From NCBI RefSeq assembly GCF_000001735.4, contig NC_003076.8:26353835-26417834 (forward strand): 64,000 nt of DNA, given 5' to 3'. Positions 1 to 13,135 of the stretch are shown in pieces. Every line of letters begins with the position of its first letter. The first letter of the stretch is position 1. The translations under genes were made by a program, and so were the position numbers. The notes beneath the pieces are model-generated. The model was not told the DNA's origin. It saw only the letters and a list, made by a program, of their open reading frames with translations, and did no database searches. This DNA comes from Arabidopsis thaliana. Taxonomy: Eukaryota; Streptophyta; Magnoliopsida; Brassicales; Brassicaceae.

Positions 1-1866
1 CATCTTCCTCGGAGCAAAGTCAAAAACAAATTTGAATTTTGATAAATCCCAACTTCATTGAAGTGTTGAGCAGATTTTGATGCCACTTTGGTGACTTATG
101 ATATTTCATTTCAAGTATCACTGCGACTTAGGATAGTATCTTGTTGTTAGGATATTTCATTTAGAGTTTGTCAAAAAAAAAAAAAAAATGGGATTAAGAG
201 CTGGTCTTGTTGGCTTAGAAAACTCATCATCATCACCATGAGAGGCTGTGAAGTTAAGATCTCTTCCATGCCAGTAGTGGGCCTCTATTGTGTGTGGTCG
301 GTCCACATTAAAATATTGTTATACATCAAATGTAATATTATTGGGTTCCTACAAATTACTGTTCTTGCTGAAATTTCAAAAAACGAGTGTGAAAATACTA
401 CTTATGTTTTGTCAACAAAAATTCACCTGAAATGGAAGTAAGACACGTGGACAGCTCGATTCTTGCGATTCGGAAGAGGCGAGCCTTCGCGTCTCTCTAG
501 AGTCCACCCATATTGCCACGTGGCTTTAAACCGTTACATGTGGCAAATCTCGTGTTGGTCGCTAATACACCTCATCATCATCATCTTCCAAAATTTACAA
601 AGTCTTTTTTTGGGGTTAAAGTACAATTCTTTTTTCTTTTCCCTTATATATTTTTTTCTTTTTCTAATAATTATTTTGGTAATGTAGTTCCATGATCCTA
701 AGGGTGGACTTCTATATTTTACATTTCCTATTAATACCACAAAGAACTGGAAACAACCATATATAGGAAAATACTCCTTTTTTTATTAATTTTTCTTAAT
801 TTTGATTAATTATATCTCTTTTATCATAAAATCTCATAACATTTAATAGTTATAAGGTAAGTGTGTCAGAGATTAAAAGATTTTCCCAAATACTGTAGTA
901 AAGATTTGTATTAAAAGATGGGAAAACAAAATATGAGATACAGTTGACCCAAAAAAAAAAAAAAAGACAATGAATCATACGTGTATATGTCATGTGTATC
1001 AGTGTATGTATAAGTATTAATTATTTTCTGCGTAGATATGATAAGTACTTGATAGATAGATACGATTTCGCATCAGTTTCGGCTTCTCTTTTTCTCGTCC
1101 ACCAACATAACTATTTCTCCTCTTTTCTAGCAAAAGTAAAAAATAAAAATTTACAATATTTTTCTTGCATAGAATCTCTCTCTCCATTTTTAGGATTCTT
1201 CTTCTTCTTCCATTAGTCTCTATTGAATCAGAATCTCAACTCTCAGGTAAATCTCTTTTCGTCTTCTTTTTTCCTTTTTCGTCTTGAAATTCTTGAGAAA
1301 ACTACAAACTCTCTCTCTGGTTTTTTCAAGACGATTCGGATTTGGATTCAGATTCTCATCTATGGTAATCGTGTGGTCAAAGACCGAACTGAATCTTTAT
1401 TGCTTTTTAATTGCTCTATTCATAATCAAAGTGTTTTTTTTCTTTTCCCAATGCGACTTCTTGATTCTATACGAACAACTATTCTTCCAAGTTGAGAGTA
1501 ATATTAATCTAACATAAACAACCATAGTTCTCTTGAATTTTGAACTACGAATTTTGGTTTTAAAAAACAGCTGAGAATTTGAATATCTTGAGCAATCTGC
1601 ATCTGATTTTGATTTCTGACATCCTGATTAAAAGTGGTTTCAGATTTGATTCTGAACCGAAGAAATAGGCGGCTTCTTATTTATCGTTAAGTTTAATATT
1701 AAACGTTGTATTGCTCTTTAAGTATCTTTAAAACCTCGTTTACTTCGTGTTATTATTCAATTTTGTTATAACAAACAAATTTTGATACGTTGCTCTCTTC
1801 TTCTTTGACTAAAAAAACACATGTTGGTACGTAGGTTGGATTTTGAGAGCTAATTAAATAGTTAAG
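1..1866. other. Intergenic / upstream region of ACR1
   Basis: No convincing coding gene is visible; the short ORFs here lack domain character. The stretch holds an A16 run (173-188), a small G-box cluster (441-524) and AT-rich DNA. A plausible ACR1 5'UTR intron runs from a CAG/GTAAAT donor at 1247 to a GTACGTAG acceptor ending at 1834. That would put the transcribed leader mostly within 1150-1246 and 1835-1866. The leader intron is inferred from splice-site shape only. Confidence 0.55.
441..524. promoter_or_regulatory. G-box cluster (two CACGTG cores plus a CATGTG variant)
   Basis: An AGACACGTGG site lies at 441-450 and a fully palindromic GCCACGTGGC at 515-524, followed closely by an ACATGTGGCA near 537. 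CACGTG cores are bound by plant bZIP and bHLH factors in light and ABA responses. Which gene they serve is unclear: they lie about 1.3 kb upstream of the ACR1 start codon and could belong to a gene left of the window. Confidence 0.4.
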
Positions 1867-3887
1867 ATGATGGAAATAGCTTATCAGCCTCGGATTGATT
1901 CCGAGATTGAATCACTCGTCGAGAGAATCAATCCTCCAAGGTTAGTACCTTATTAATATTTTTATCATTATGTTGGATATTTTTTTTTTAATAAAGTAGT
2001 ATTATTCTTGATATTACTGGTTTTGTGCGCTAATTAGGGTTTGTGTAGACAACGACTCTGACCCAGAGTGCACACTTATTAAGGTTATAAAAAGCTCTTG
2101 ATAATATGCTTTTTAATTATAAGTTCATAGATAATGACTAATTAGCCTTAATTAAACATGTGGTTGATATATGTAGGTAGATAGCGCGAACAAGTACGGG
2201 ATATTACTGGACATGGTTCAAGTGTTAGCCGATCTTGATCTCGTTATCTCCAAATGTTACATCTCATCTGATGGCGAATGGTTCATGGATGGTAAGTCGT
2301 CATCGTCATCATCATTCACATGTCATCATGGTGGACCATATATCACATGACACCTGAAATTTCTCTTTGTTAGTGTTTCACGTGACAGACCAACTCGGGA
2401 ATAAGCTCACCGACCGAAGCCTTATTCTCTACATTCAACAGGTGTGAGATTAAAATCATTAGTACAATAATCACCTAATCATTTTTAAGGAAAATAGTAT
2501 AAAATTACCAAGTAACCGAAAAAATCATTAACTAAGATGACCAACTCTTATAATGTGACAGCTTCGTTTATTTATGTTTCTTTTTGGGTACTTTTGGACG
2601 TATCTAATTAGCTTCTTGAGTTTACTTGTGAAATTAATACATTTCATTTTTAATGATTTTTGGTTTTTACAAATTCAGGCAATATGTTCTAGTAGAACGG
2701 GAGGTATAACAAAGGAGATGCAGAGTAATCTAAAACGGGAGGTGCAACAGCGCCACGTGTCAACAGAACACACGGCCTTTGAGATAACCGGAATCAATAG
2801 ACCGGGTCTACTATCCGAAATATCTGCCGTACTTTCCGACATTGGATGTCACGTGACGGCTGCTGTTGCATGGACCCACCACGAGCGAGCGGCTATGGTG
2901 ATTTATCTAGAAGACGGGTTTAACGGTGGGCCCATTATCGACCCAATAAGAAAGGCCCAAGTAAAGGATCATCTGGATACAGTCATGGAGGCCCATCACA
3001 TAGTTGGCGATGTGTCTCATGTCGTCGTGAGGGTCGTCGAGGCTAAAGGAGTTCCGGTCGGGTGGGCTCACACTGAGCGACGACTTCACGAGCTAATGTA
3101 CGGAGAAGGAGATTACGAGAATTGCTTCGACTGCGATTGTTTCGGAGACAGGTGCGCTTGAATTTATACGAATTAATCATCAATGGCAAAATAAAAATGT
3201 TGTTTAGCTTCGTTCGATACATGTGACAGGTGCGATGCTTTGTGGAGAGGAAGATGCGAGAGGATACACGTGACAATCGAAGCATGTAATGGCTATTCAA
3301 TGGTGAATGTTAAGTGTAGAGACAGACCAAAACTACTTTTCGACACGGTGTGTGCTTTGAAAGAGTTACAATTCGTTGTGTTTCACGCCGTCGCCGGAGC
3401 TAAAGGCTCCACTGCAGAGCAAGAATATTTCATAAGAAAGAAGAACGGGGGCACGTTAGAAACGGAAGGGCAAAGAGAGAGACTAAGGCATTGTTTGGTT
3501 GCTGCGATTTCGAGACGTGCTTCACAAGGATTGAAACTCGAGATTCGGACAGAGAACAAGATGGGTTTGTTGTCGGATGTGACTAGAGTTGTGAGAGAAA
3601 ACGGTTTATCGATAACGAGAGCTGAGATGTGCACGCAAGGTGAGATTGCGGTTGGCTCGTTTTATGTTACGGATGTGAATGGTGGTGAGACGGGTCCTAG
3701 TGAGGTTGAAGCGGTTGTACGAGAATTGGGAGGAGCGGTTGTGTCAGCGGTTAAAGGGGTTGGAATGATGCCGAGGAGGATTGGTTCGACGAGTGATAGT
3801 GTGGAGCAGGACAAAGCTAAGTCGTCTATTGGGAGAATGTTTTGGTCTAAATTAGAGAGGTTGTCAACGTCTATAAGATCGTTGTGA
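1867..3887 (+). CDS. ACR1: ACT domain-repeat protein ACR1
   Basis: Spliced coding exons are 1867-1940, 2038-2083, 2177-2291, 2374-2441, 2679-3151 and 3230-3887, giving 477 aa. The start is the first of two tandem ATGs ([11 protein letters not shown]). Four ACT modules fill the protein (roughly residues 37-110, 122-200, 262-340 and 342-420). They are recognisable by repeated patterns such as [30 protein letters not shown] and [17 protein letters not shown] domains usually bind amino acids as regulators; the ACR family has no catalytic domain and is thought to sense or regulate amino-acid status, so a ligand for this member is inference. The C-terminus is basic and Ser-rich ([13 protein letters not shown]). 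All splice sites are GT-AG and every junction is in phase. The assignment to ACR1 rather than another ACR paralogue rests on synteny and recalled sequence. Confidence 0.95.
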
Positions 3888-4338
3888 AGTGTTTGATTAG
3901 TGGTTTTTGCCTCTCTGGTTCTCGTGATTATCGATCGTTGTATATATAGATGAACTAGGACTATTTGCAGATTCAATTGAAATTCGTATAATTATTGGTT
4001 TTAGATGTGATCTAATGAGATAAGATTCTATCAATCAAAACCGTTACTTATCGTCTTAATTTGTTCGAATGAATCTTAATCTCACAAACCAAACATTATA
4101 CCGTCTTAATTGAACTGGAATTTGTTCGGTTTTTACAAATATGAGAGACCAAACATTATATACCGTTTTATTCAAGTTGTGAGAGATTGTAAATTGTAGA
4201 CCCAATTTCGGTTTGGTTTAGCTATTGAATTTGACAGCTGGCATGGATAAAGAACAATTACTTTACAGTAATTAACAAGTCAATAAAAGGGCATTACGGG
4301 AAATTTAAATATTGAAATGAAAATAGAGAGATCTTTAT

Positions 4339-4347
4339 AAACCCTAA
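4339..4347 (+). promoter_or_regulatory. Telo-box (AAACCCTAA) in the RH27 promoter
   Basis: AAACCCTAA lies about 150 bp upstream of the RH27 start codon, just after a TTTATAA TATA-like element. Telo-boxes are typical of plant genes for translation and ribosome biogenesis, which fits a nucleolar DEAD-box helicase. The role is inferred from motif and position. Confidence 0.6.
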
Positions 4348-4493
4348 TGTGACGGTAAACAGTAATACATTAGAACACTCTCGAATTCGAAGAAAATACG
4401 TAGCAAAACCCTTATTTTTGAATTTCAGACGAATTCCGATTTCTTAATCAAAAATCCGATAAGAGCTTTGGATTTGGCGGCGAATAAGAAAAC

Positions 4494-7410
4494 ATGGCGA
4501 ATTTGGATATGGAGCAACATTCATCCGAAAACGAAGAGATTAAGAAGAAGAAGCATAAGAAAAGAGCGAGAGACGAAGCTAAGAAACTAAAGCAGCCAGC
4601 AATGGAAGAAGAACCCGATCATGAAGATGGTGATGCCAAAGAGAACAATGCGTTAATTGACGAAGAACCGAAGAAGAAGAAGAAGAAGAAAAATAAGAAG
4701 CGTGGAGATACTGATGATGGAGAGGACGAAGCGGTAGCAGAAGAAGAGCCGAAGAAGAAGAAGAAGAAAAATAAAAAGCTACAGCAGCGTGGAGATACTA
4801 ATGACGAAGAGGACGAAGTGATAGCAGAAGAAGAAGAGCCGAAGAAGAAGAAGAAGAAACAGAGGAAGGACACGGAAGCGAAGTCTGAAGAAGAAGAAGT
4901 AGAAGATAAGGAAGAAGAAAAAAAATTGGAAGAAACTAGCATAATGACTAATAAAACGTTTGAGTCATTGTCATTATCTGATAACACTTATAAATCTATC
5001 AAGGAGATGGGTTTTGCACGCATGACTCAGGTAATGTTTTTGGAATTGAAGCTTTATGTTTTTGTATAGCAAAGATTCAACCTTTTACAGTTTGGAATTT
5101 GGTTGGATTTCAACACTTTTGCAGATACAAGCTAAAGCAATTCCACCATTGATGATGGGAGAAGATGTACTTGGAGCTGCCAGGACCGGTTCTGGTAAAA
5201 CCTTAGCTTTTCTTATTCCTGCTGTTGAGCTTCTTTACCGTGTTAAGTTTACTCCTCGCAATGGAACTGGTGTTCTTGTTATTTGCCCAACAAGAGAGCT
5301 TGCTATTCAGGTTCTAATTCTCTCACAATTTTCTATATAGTCTGTAGAATATGCTAAAAGTGATACTTACTATACATCATTAATGTTTCAGTCTTATGGA
5401 GTGGCAAAAGAACTTCTTAAGTATCATTCACAGACTGTGGGAAAAGTTATTGGCGGTGAGAAAAGAAAGACAGAAGCTGAGATTCTTGCGAAAGGTGTTA
5501 ATTTATTAGTAGCTACCCCTGGAAGACTTCTCGACCACCTTGAAAATACTAATGGTTTTATTTTCAAGAACTTAAAGGTAAACACAAATTTCTGATTTCA
5601 GTTTTGGGTATACTGGTATTGATTTAATGCAACATTTTTTATTCGTTAATTTGCAGTTTCTTGTAATGGATGAGGCTGATAGGATATTGGAACAGAACTT
5701 TGAAGAAGACCTCAAGAAGATTTTGAACCTTCTACCAAAGGTATTCTCGTGGCTTGCATAGTGAAGTCACCTCAACATTCTGAATCATAGAGATGTAAAT
5801 TTCGTTTCATGTCAATGTGTTGTTGATAATGGTAAACCGTCTTTTTGTATTGCTGCAGACTAGACAGACGTCACTATTTTCAGCCACACAGAGCGCAAAG
5901 GTCTGCTTACCAATCAGTATAGTTTTCACTTAATTCTTTATTAGTGTCAGTTTATTAAAATTACTGGAACTTGATTAAACCATCAGGTTGAGGATCTTGC
6001 TCGGGTGTCACTTACCTCACCTGTTTATATTGATGTGGATGAAGGACGAAAAGAGGTAGCTATTAACACAATTTCTATTATCTTTTCTCGCAATTTACTT
6101 TGTGACCAAAACAGGCCTTTTTCAATTATAAGAAAACTGGAAAGTGCAGGTTACAAATGAAGGCTTGGAGCAAGGTTATTGCGTTGTGCCAAGTGCGATG
6201 CGGTTACTTTTTTTACTTACCTTCTTGAAGAGATTCCAAGGGAAAAAGAAAATTATGGTGTTTTTCTCTACATGCAAGTCGACAAAGTTCCACGCCGAGC
6301 TCTTTCGATATATCAAATTCGATTGCCTTGAAATCCGTGGAGGGATAGACCAGAACAAAAGAACTCCAACATTTTTGCAATTCATAAAGGCGGAAACCGG
6401 TATTTTGTTGTGTACTAATGTCGCTGCCCGAGGTCTTGATTTTCCTCATGTGGTATGCTTTCTTAACAACTTTAATGTTTTAATAATCTGGATTGGTTGG
6501 TCTTTAATCAAATTATTGTCTGCTTGTTTAGGACTGGATTGTGCAGTATGATCCTCCTGATAACCCAACGGTATGTTGCTTATAATTTAGGGTTTTTATG
6601 CAAACACGCGGAAGAATAAGGGATAAGAAATCACTCAAATTCTTGAATGTTACTTTTGATTTAGGATTATATTCATCGAGTTGGTAGAACAGCTCGTGGT
6701 GAAGGAGCAAAAGGAAAGGCTCTGCTTGTCCTAACTCCACAGGAGTTGAAGTTTATACAGTATCTCAAGGTAAATTATTTTCATTCAATAAAAACTTTGA
6801 TAATTTTTCAAATTATAGAAATTTTGATAAAAGAATCTGTTTCCAACTGTATAATTTGCAGGCGGCGAAAATTCCTGTTGAGGAACATGAATTTGAAGAA
6901 AAGAAATTGCTCGATGTGAAACCTTTTGTGGTAAAACATTCTTGCTCTTTCAAATAAGTTTTACTACACTGAAGAAACAAAAGTTGAGAGATTTATTTAA
7001 AATGTTATTGCAGGAGAATTTGATATCTGAAAACTATGCATTGAAGGAGTCAGCAAAAGAAGCATACAAGACATACATTTCAGGATATGATTCTCACTCT
7101 ATGAAAGATGTCTTTAATGTTCACCAACTCAATCTCACGGTAACCAAATCTGCAGCATACATATAACAATACGAAACGTCATGAAATCAGGAATACAATT
7201 TGTTTTTGTTTTCTGCAATTTAAACGTTAACCGAAGGTCTTTGTTTATGTGCAGGAGGTTGCGACTTCGTTTGGTTTCTCAGATCCTCCCAAAGTTGCTC
7301 TGAAGATAGATCGAGGAGGGTACAGAAGTAAGAGAGAACCGGTTAATAAGTTTAAGAGAGGTCGTGGTGGTGGTAGACCCGGCGGTAAAAGCAAGTTCGA
7401 GAGGTACTAA
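4494..7410 (+). CDS. RH27: DEAD-box ATP-dependent RNA helicase RH27
   Basis: Twelve coding exons: 4494-5030, 5125-5310, 5392-5577, 5657-5740, 5859-5900, 5987-6055, 6150-6452, 6532-6570, 6665-6769, 6862-6930, 7014-7139 and 7255-7410 (633 aa). All introns are phase 0. Helicase motifs in order: AARTGSGKT (197-205), PTRELA (234-239), DEAD (308-311), SAT (339-341) and HRVGRTARG (486-494). The order and C-terminal extension match the Has1/DDX18 group, whose known role is 60S ribosomal subunit assembly in the nucleolus; this role is inferred by family. The N-terminal ~140 residues are an acidic and lysine-block low-complexity arm, with three imperfect repeats of a Glu-Glu-Pro then Lys5-7 unit that look like nucleolar targeting signals. 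The C-terminus ends in an [10 protein letters not shown] stretch, probably RNA-binding. Confidence 0.95.
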
Positions 7411-7757
7411 AAATACAGTTGCACAAACAACGTCATACTTAGTAGTATGGCACATGCCTTTTAACGAATGTTGTATCTTATTTTTGGATTCATTTACGAT
7501 TGTGTTGTCTTAAGCTGTTTCCAGAGATATCAGACGAGATACCAGTTTTGTCCCCGTTACTTAGAAATATTGATCATTTTGTTTTGCGAATAAACTTGGT
7601 CTTATATATAAACATTGCAGTTTTTTTTACTACGGCTATATAGGTTTTGATAAAATGGAATATAAAAATTATTCACAACAAATTTCGGTAGCATCAGATA
7701 TTTGCAAGACGTAGATTTAAATGTTATATATTGCCAAAAGAAACATTGGAGATCACA

Positions 7758-9507
7758 TCACACTGCATCAACATCAAGCCAGTCGTTTGATTTTTTCTTC
7801 TCTTTTACCTCTTTTAGCTGAACCCAATCTGGTGATTTTTTGTCTGAAGAATCAGAACCAGAGTTAGTAAGGTTCTTGTAACTCACTTTCACGTCTCCTT
7901 CGTTATCGTCTTCTTCTTCTAGATCACTGAATGATACATCTTCTTCGTCTTCACCAAAAGGATGATTTGTGGTTGATCTTCCTCCAATGGCGCTAACTGA
8001 TGAAGTCTCTTCATCATTCAACCAATCATCTGCATCGTCGTCGTCTTCATCATCCACTTGCACATTAATAAATCTAGATGAAGAAGCAGTGGATGTGCTT
8101 CTTTCTTCAATGACAGATTTGTCAACAATTTGTATCTCTTTGCTCTCAATAGGGTGCTTGTCTGTTTCAACGTCAGATGACTCGACTGGATTTACGATTT
8201 TAACAGCTGCTGTTTCTGGTGAAGGAGGCACAGTAAGAGGTTCCACAATGACAGTATTAGCTTCAGAACTCCCTGCTTCTACAGGTAATTTGCTTCGTTT
8301 CTGTAGTTCCTGAGATAACATTGATCTTGCTTCGAGTACCTTCATAAGCAAAGGCAAAAAAAATTAGTGACAGGAACAATAAATGATCTAACTTTATCGC
8401 AGGAAACCTGAAGTAGCACCACCTAGAAGCTTACAAATCTAGCAAACCTGATTGACATGCTACAACTCTTCACTTATGAGGATCACTGTTTTGGATTACC
8501 ATATAACTTTCTAGAAGAGTATGATTAGCATCAGGCATAGGGTTACAACTATATACAATGTGAAAGGCATAAACTTGAAAACAAGGAAATAGGTAGACAT
8601 TTGTAAGCAATGGAGTTGAGAATCCAAACTTACCTGAGGAGTGGAGAGAAGCAAGGCATGGTCTTTACTGAGTTTAGGATGCACAAGAACAAAGTAAATC
8701 CTCCAGAAGCAATTCTCAGTCATATATTCAGGGCAAAGCTCAATCCTCAAAGAAGCCAAGCTCGGTGCTAGCCTTTCTACAGCTAAAGCGTGCTCGTATT
8801 GAGCATCGGCCAATTCAAAGTCTGAAAATTGATTTAAAAACAGACAATTGAGAATAACTGAAACACCCAATACCCCAATCATGAAAGCATATAAACTGAA
8901 AACAAAATCAAACTTGAACTTCACTATTCACAGAAACAATTTCAGATATATAAGGAAAGATCTGAAACTAAAACTTACCATCAAAGCTATCGTCGTCATC
9001 AGGTAAAGGAAAATCCAACCAAGTCTCAGGATGCATCGCAAGATCCTTCACAAACGCAACTAATTCCTCTGTAACTCCGATTACGTCGTAATCTTTCGGA
9101 TCCACATCTTCTGAACTCAATTGTAAGAAATTCGAAGCGATCTTTGTGAACTCAGACACAGGTAAGTTCCCAGATAGTTTCGAAATCCCAGTCCTGAATC
9201 TCCCACCAATCTCAGCGAAATCGTTCTTAATCCCAGCGATTAGATCCTCATCTTCCTCCGGATGATCGGGAGTTTGATTTCTCTCCTGAAGATCCGGAGA
9301 TGAAGAAGGTTGCGAGAGGAACGAAGCTACACCCCAAAATTGGGTTCTCAAGGTCTTGGTAAGTTCGCTAATGTCTTCCTTAACGCCTCGTGGAGACTGT
9401 GAATCCGATACAGATTCCGACGGCTGTTGATTCAGATGCTTATCATCATCTTCATCTTCCTCATCGAGCTTGAGTGAGTTCGCTATGGATCTAGCTAACC
9501 AAGCCAT
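7758..9507 (-). CDS. BSD domain-containing protein
   Basis: Exons in transcript order: 9507-8979, 8821-8634 and 8339-7758, spliced to 432 aa. A BSD domain spans about residues 163-222: an aromatic entry (ETWLDFPLP), a helical segment, then the hallmark FW pair in TENCFWRIYFVLV. BSD domains occur in TFIIH p62-like, synapse-associated and DOS2-like proteins. The remainder is acidic and disordered, with a Ser/Asp/Glu-rich tail ending KKSNDWLDVDAV. The N-terminal part (MAWLARSIANSL) resembles the start of plant DOS2/SYAP1-like BSD proteins. No biochemical role can be read from sequence. Convergent with RH27 (stop codons about 350 bp apart). Confidence 0.92.
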
Positions 9508-10488
9508 ATCTGAATCTCTCTCTCACACACACATACACACAAGTTGCGATCGTGATCTTTTTGTTACAGCAGAAGCAAATCAAACTTGAGAGATAGATAA
9601 TGAAATCTCCGTCTAAATCAATATCTAATTTAAATATTGTAATCTTTATCTTACTTAATAGCTTAATCCAATTTAGAGCCAAAGACGACATTTTGTATTG
9701 ACTGTCAAAATATTACTGGACCTGGATAATAGCCCATATAGTTCAACTAAGGCCCATCTTAAGATAGCTCCTATTCGGGAAATTATTTATATTTTATTTT
9801 TTCTAACTTGAGACAAATTGTTTTCCAGATTTGGTAACTGTGTTTAGATTTTATTTCCAGACAAGAGCTCTCACATCAGTGACATCACACTCACTGATAC
9901 AATGTTTCCAAGAGATATGTTCAGATTCTCATAGCCAATTAAATAAAAAACAGAGATAAACAAACAGTGAACTGTTGAAACGATTCATAAGTCAAATCAT
10001 CCTTTCTTTTCAATTGTTCATTCATTTACACAGTGCATACAAATCAGACCAATGCATGTTCAAAAAATAAGACTTTTATTCCCCTCCACAAATCTGAAAC
10101 CCACCCATATCTGTTTTCTAATCCTACTGTTCTATCAAGAATCACTAAGGGTTATAAGAGTGTCAAATAAAACGATTCATAGATCAATAATTTCTCCAAT
10201 TATTATGACTCACAAACAGCTAGTAACTTACAAGAGGCCAAAAAAATGATTCCTTTCTTCAATCTATTCTTCTACTGAATAATGAACCAACCACAACAAA
10301 AAGATTTATACAGTTTACTTCTACTTAACTATTATTATTCAAATAACATTGCAAAATAGAATTCAACACATCGAAACTCGTTTCTTACTCTCATACTCCT
10401 TGAGCTTCTTCATTTCTATATACATCAACAAGATGGGGCAGATCCGTTGTGTGATTTTGACCCGAAAGGTGAAAACTTGATCAGTCTT
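9508..10488. other. Intergenic: BSD-gene promoter and PUB31 3' flank
   Basis: The left part is the BSD-gene leader (a CT/CA-rich stretch near 9510-9540) and promoter, with TAGCCCAT and AAGGCCCAT site II-like motifs at about 9730-9760. The right part is the AT-rich PUB31 3' flank. No coding gene is supported. Confidence 0.5.
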
Positions 10489-11823
10489 TTATTGGATAGT
10501 TCTTGTGAGTTTACATTTGGAGATAAACATTGAGTCTGAATAATGTAGACTACATAACTTCAATAGCTCAGCTGAACGTTGCTTCAAAGCTGGATCACAT
10601 CCACTTTGTATCACAAGCAAAAGCTTTGCAGCCAAACCAACTTCAACAGCAAGAGATGAACATTCTTCAGAAGCTAATTTGCAAACTGACCAAAGAATCG
10701 ATATCGCATAGTTTGTGCATTTCTCTGATACCTTCATCAGTAACCTAACGGTATGCGGAATCGTGTTAACCGAATCTTTCAAAGCAATTCTGCCTTCGCT
10801 TTCTAAACATAACGAATCCAACACGAAAAGAGCTGACTCTAAACACTCCACATCCAAACATGGCAAAACATCAACCAATTGAGGAACTGCACCAATCCTA
10901 ACCAACAAGTTCCTAACTTGTTTATGAACAGAAACCGATTTGAGCAGCGTTAACGCAGGCGAAACGCCGTTTCTTCGTCTCCTATCTTTAACCAATCTCA
11001 TTAATCCAACAAGCAAACTATGACTAGAAACAAGCTCTGCTCTAAAACCTTTCTCCTCCACCAACCTTCCAATCAATCTAGCACAATTGATCTTAGTTTC
11101 AATCGAACCATCATTCAACATATCAACCATCAACGAGACCCTAGCTGGTTGCATCAATCCAGCTTTGGAATCAGAGTCAAGCTCAAGATTAACAAGAATA
11201 GCTATAGCCTCAGATCCAACAGCGTGAGAAGTAAAAGGACTTAAAAGAGAAGAGATCACAAAGACTCCACCTTCATCAACAACAGTCTTCTTAGCAATAG
11301 CGTGAGCCATCACAACTTGCTTAAGCTCGCTTAAAGCATGAACCTTTGCTTTCCCTTTAGCCTTTCTCAACGTACCCAGAATCTCAATAGCACGTCCTTG
11401 CACATCTTCAGATCGTTTCTTCATCAAAACATACTTCTGTGAAAACCAAGTGTAGATCAATTGGTGAAGAGTCTTGTTAGGAGTGACCAAATCATCCCAA
11501 AGCTCTTGCATCGTCGTTGGGCAAGTACAATGCCCTATATTGAACCATTTGAGAATGTTGGACCTCTCGTAGGTTTGACCAGTACACAAGGTCACTGGAT
11601 CTTGCATCGGCTCTAGAGAGATAGGACAGATGAAAACAGAGGGTATTTCAGGTAATTCCAGCTCAGAAATCATCTCCTTCAAATCCAATTTCTTCTTCTC
11701 ATCGGTAACAACCACCAGAAATTTCCCATCTCCGCCGCCAAGAACACCGTCTTTAACCGCCGAGTGTAGATCTAAGATATGCCCATCAAACCCACCGTTC
11801 TTAGAAGGCTGAAACATTGGCAT
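10489..11823 (-). CDS. PUB31: U-box/armadillo E3 ubiquitin ligase PUB31
   Basis: Intronless coding region of 444 aa. A U-box occupies about residues 61-135 (FICPISLEPMQDPVTLCTGQ, then YERSNILKWF, PTTMQEL and TPNKTLHQLI). This is a RING-like fold without zinc ligands that recruits an E2 enzyme. Armadillo-type helical repeats follow to the C-terminus (for example SEAIAILVNLELDS, INCARLIGRLVEEKG and NYAISILWSVCKLA) and probably bind substrate. This is the plant U-box/ARM class; substrates are unknown from sequence. A leader intron is likely around 11.9-12.1 kb but was not fixed. PUB31 versus its PUB30 paralogue was chosen by synteny. Confidence 0.93.
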   Translation of the reverse strand: MPMFQPSKNGGFDGHILDLHSAVKDGVLGGGDGKFLVVVTDEKKKLDLKEMISELELPEIPSVFICPISLEPMQDPVTLCTGQTYERSNILKWFNIGHCTCPTTMQELWDDLVTPNKTLHQLIYTWFSQKYVLMKKRSEDVQGRAIEILGTLRKAKGKAKVHALSELKQVVMAHAIAKKTVVDEGGVFVISSLLSPFTSHAVGSEAIAILVNLELDSDSKAGLMQPARVSLMVDMLNDGSIETKINCARLIGRLVEEKGFRAELVSSHSLLVGLMRLVKDRRRRNGVSPALTLLKSVSVHKQVRNLLVRIGAVPQLVDVLPCLDVECLESALFVLDSLCLESEGRIALKDSVNTIPHTVRLLMKVSEKCTNYAISILWSVCKLASEECSSLAVEVGLAAKLLLVIQSGCDPALKQRSAELLKLCSLHYSDSMFISKCKLTRTIQ

Positions 11824-13135
11824 TTTAAAAACAAAGTCTTTCTTCTTCCTTGCCTTTAAAAACGAGTCAAAAAGGAAACTTTCAACTCTCTCGTAATAAT
11901 AATGGAGCAGTGTATCATAAATACATGATTAATGCTTCCCCACCTGCTAACCAAGAATCTGGATTGTTCCAAGAGTTTCAGAATCGATAGTGAACCTTGA
12001 AATCTCGGAACAGAACAAAAAAGTAAATGAATTTGTGAGAAATTTAAGAATACCCAGATGACGAATTTGTGAAAGAGGAAGAAGGAGAAGAGAATTGGTT
12101 GTGGTGTGTGTTTCGGTGAGAAGGAAATTATTAAAGCAAAGAGACAAATTAAAAAAAGGGAACGTTTCTTTTGGTTTGGACCAAAGATTTTCTCTTTTTC
12201 ACTCTTTTTGCTGGGAAAAAACTAAAAAGCAGACAAAAACCCAAAAAAAAACACAGATTATGTTGACCGAGATTTTTACAGGCTATAGCCGGTTATCAAC
12301 TCATCTCTCGACCCATGCGCCACACGTGCAAGCTCAGATCCTGAGGTTAAATACCCATTTTGTCCTTGGCTTGACCCATATGTACCCATCTTTAGCTAAA
12401 AAAAAAATTGAGGTGTTTTTTTTTTAAATATTTTTAGACCAAATAATAAATCTTCATATTGATTTTGTGTTCCATTGAAATATCATGTTGCTTAAAAGAG
12501 CACTCTCTTGGGTCTTCCCTTTAATTTTTGCTACTGAAATCGATGTGTTGTCAAAAACAATAAAGTATTATCTCAGTAAATTAAGAAGAAAAATAGATGA
12601 AGGGGGTATTATGGTCTTTTAGACGATGAGCAAAGAAAATCCCGCACGTAAGTAAAAAAAGCTGCTAAGTAAACTACAAATACCCACGAGGACAGGTTAG
12701 GGTCACGTGCGACGTTCATTTCAAGGCCTAATTACTTCATTAACCTTTTATTTGAATCATCATTATCATTGCTATAAACAATTCTCTATTTTTTCAAACA
12801 AAAATCTAAAAATCTCGTTTTTTATAAACACTTTTCTTTACAGTCTATATATTCTAGAAACTATGAAGAATAATTGCAGTAATGAGTAAATACATGGAAA
12901 AACAAAAGCATTACTCTTTCTCGTTTCATACTATTGAAATGGAACATATTTGCTTAAACAAATCCGTAGTATTACTCCCACTTAATTAGAAGAATAACAA
13001 CAATTTTTTCTCTGTAAGAACATATTTTTCAATTTTTAGTAAGTTTATTTCCTAGATTGGCACGAAAAAGAAAAAAGAAAAAGTGTAAATAAAGAAGTAT
13101 GGGGTCCACTACATGCAAAAGATCCAGCTAGACGT

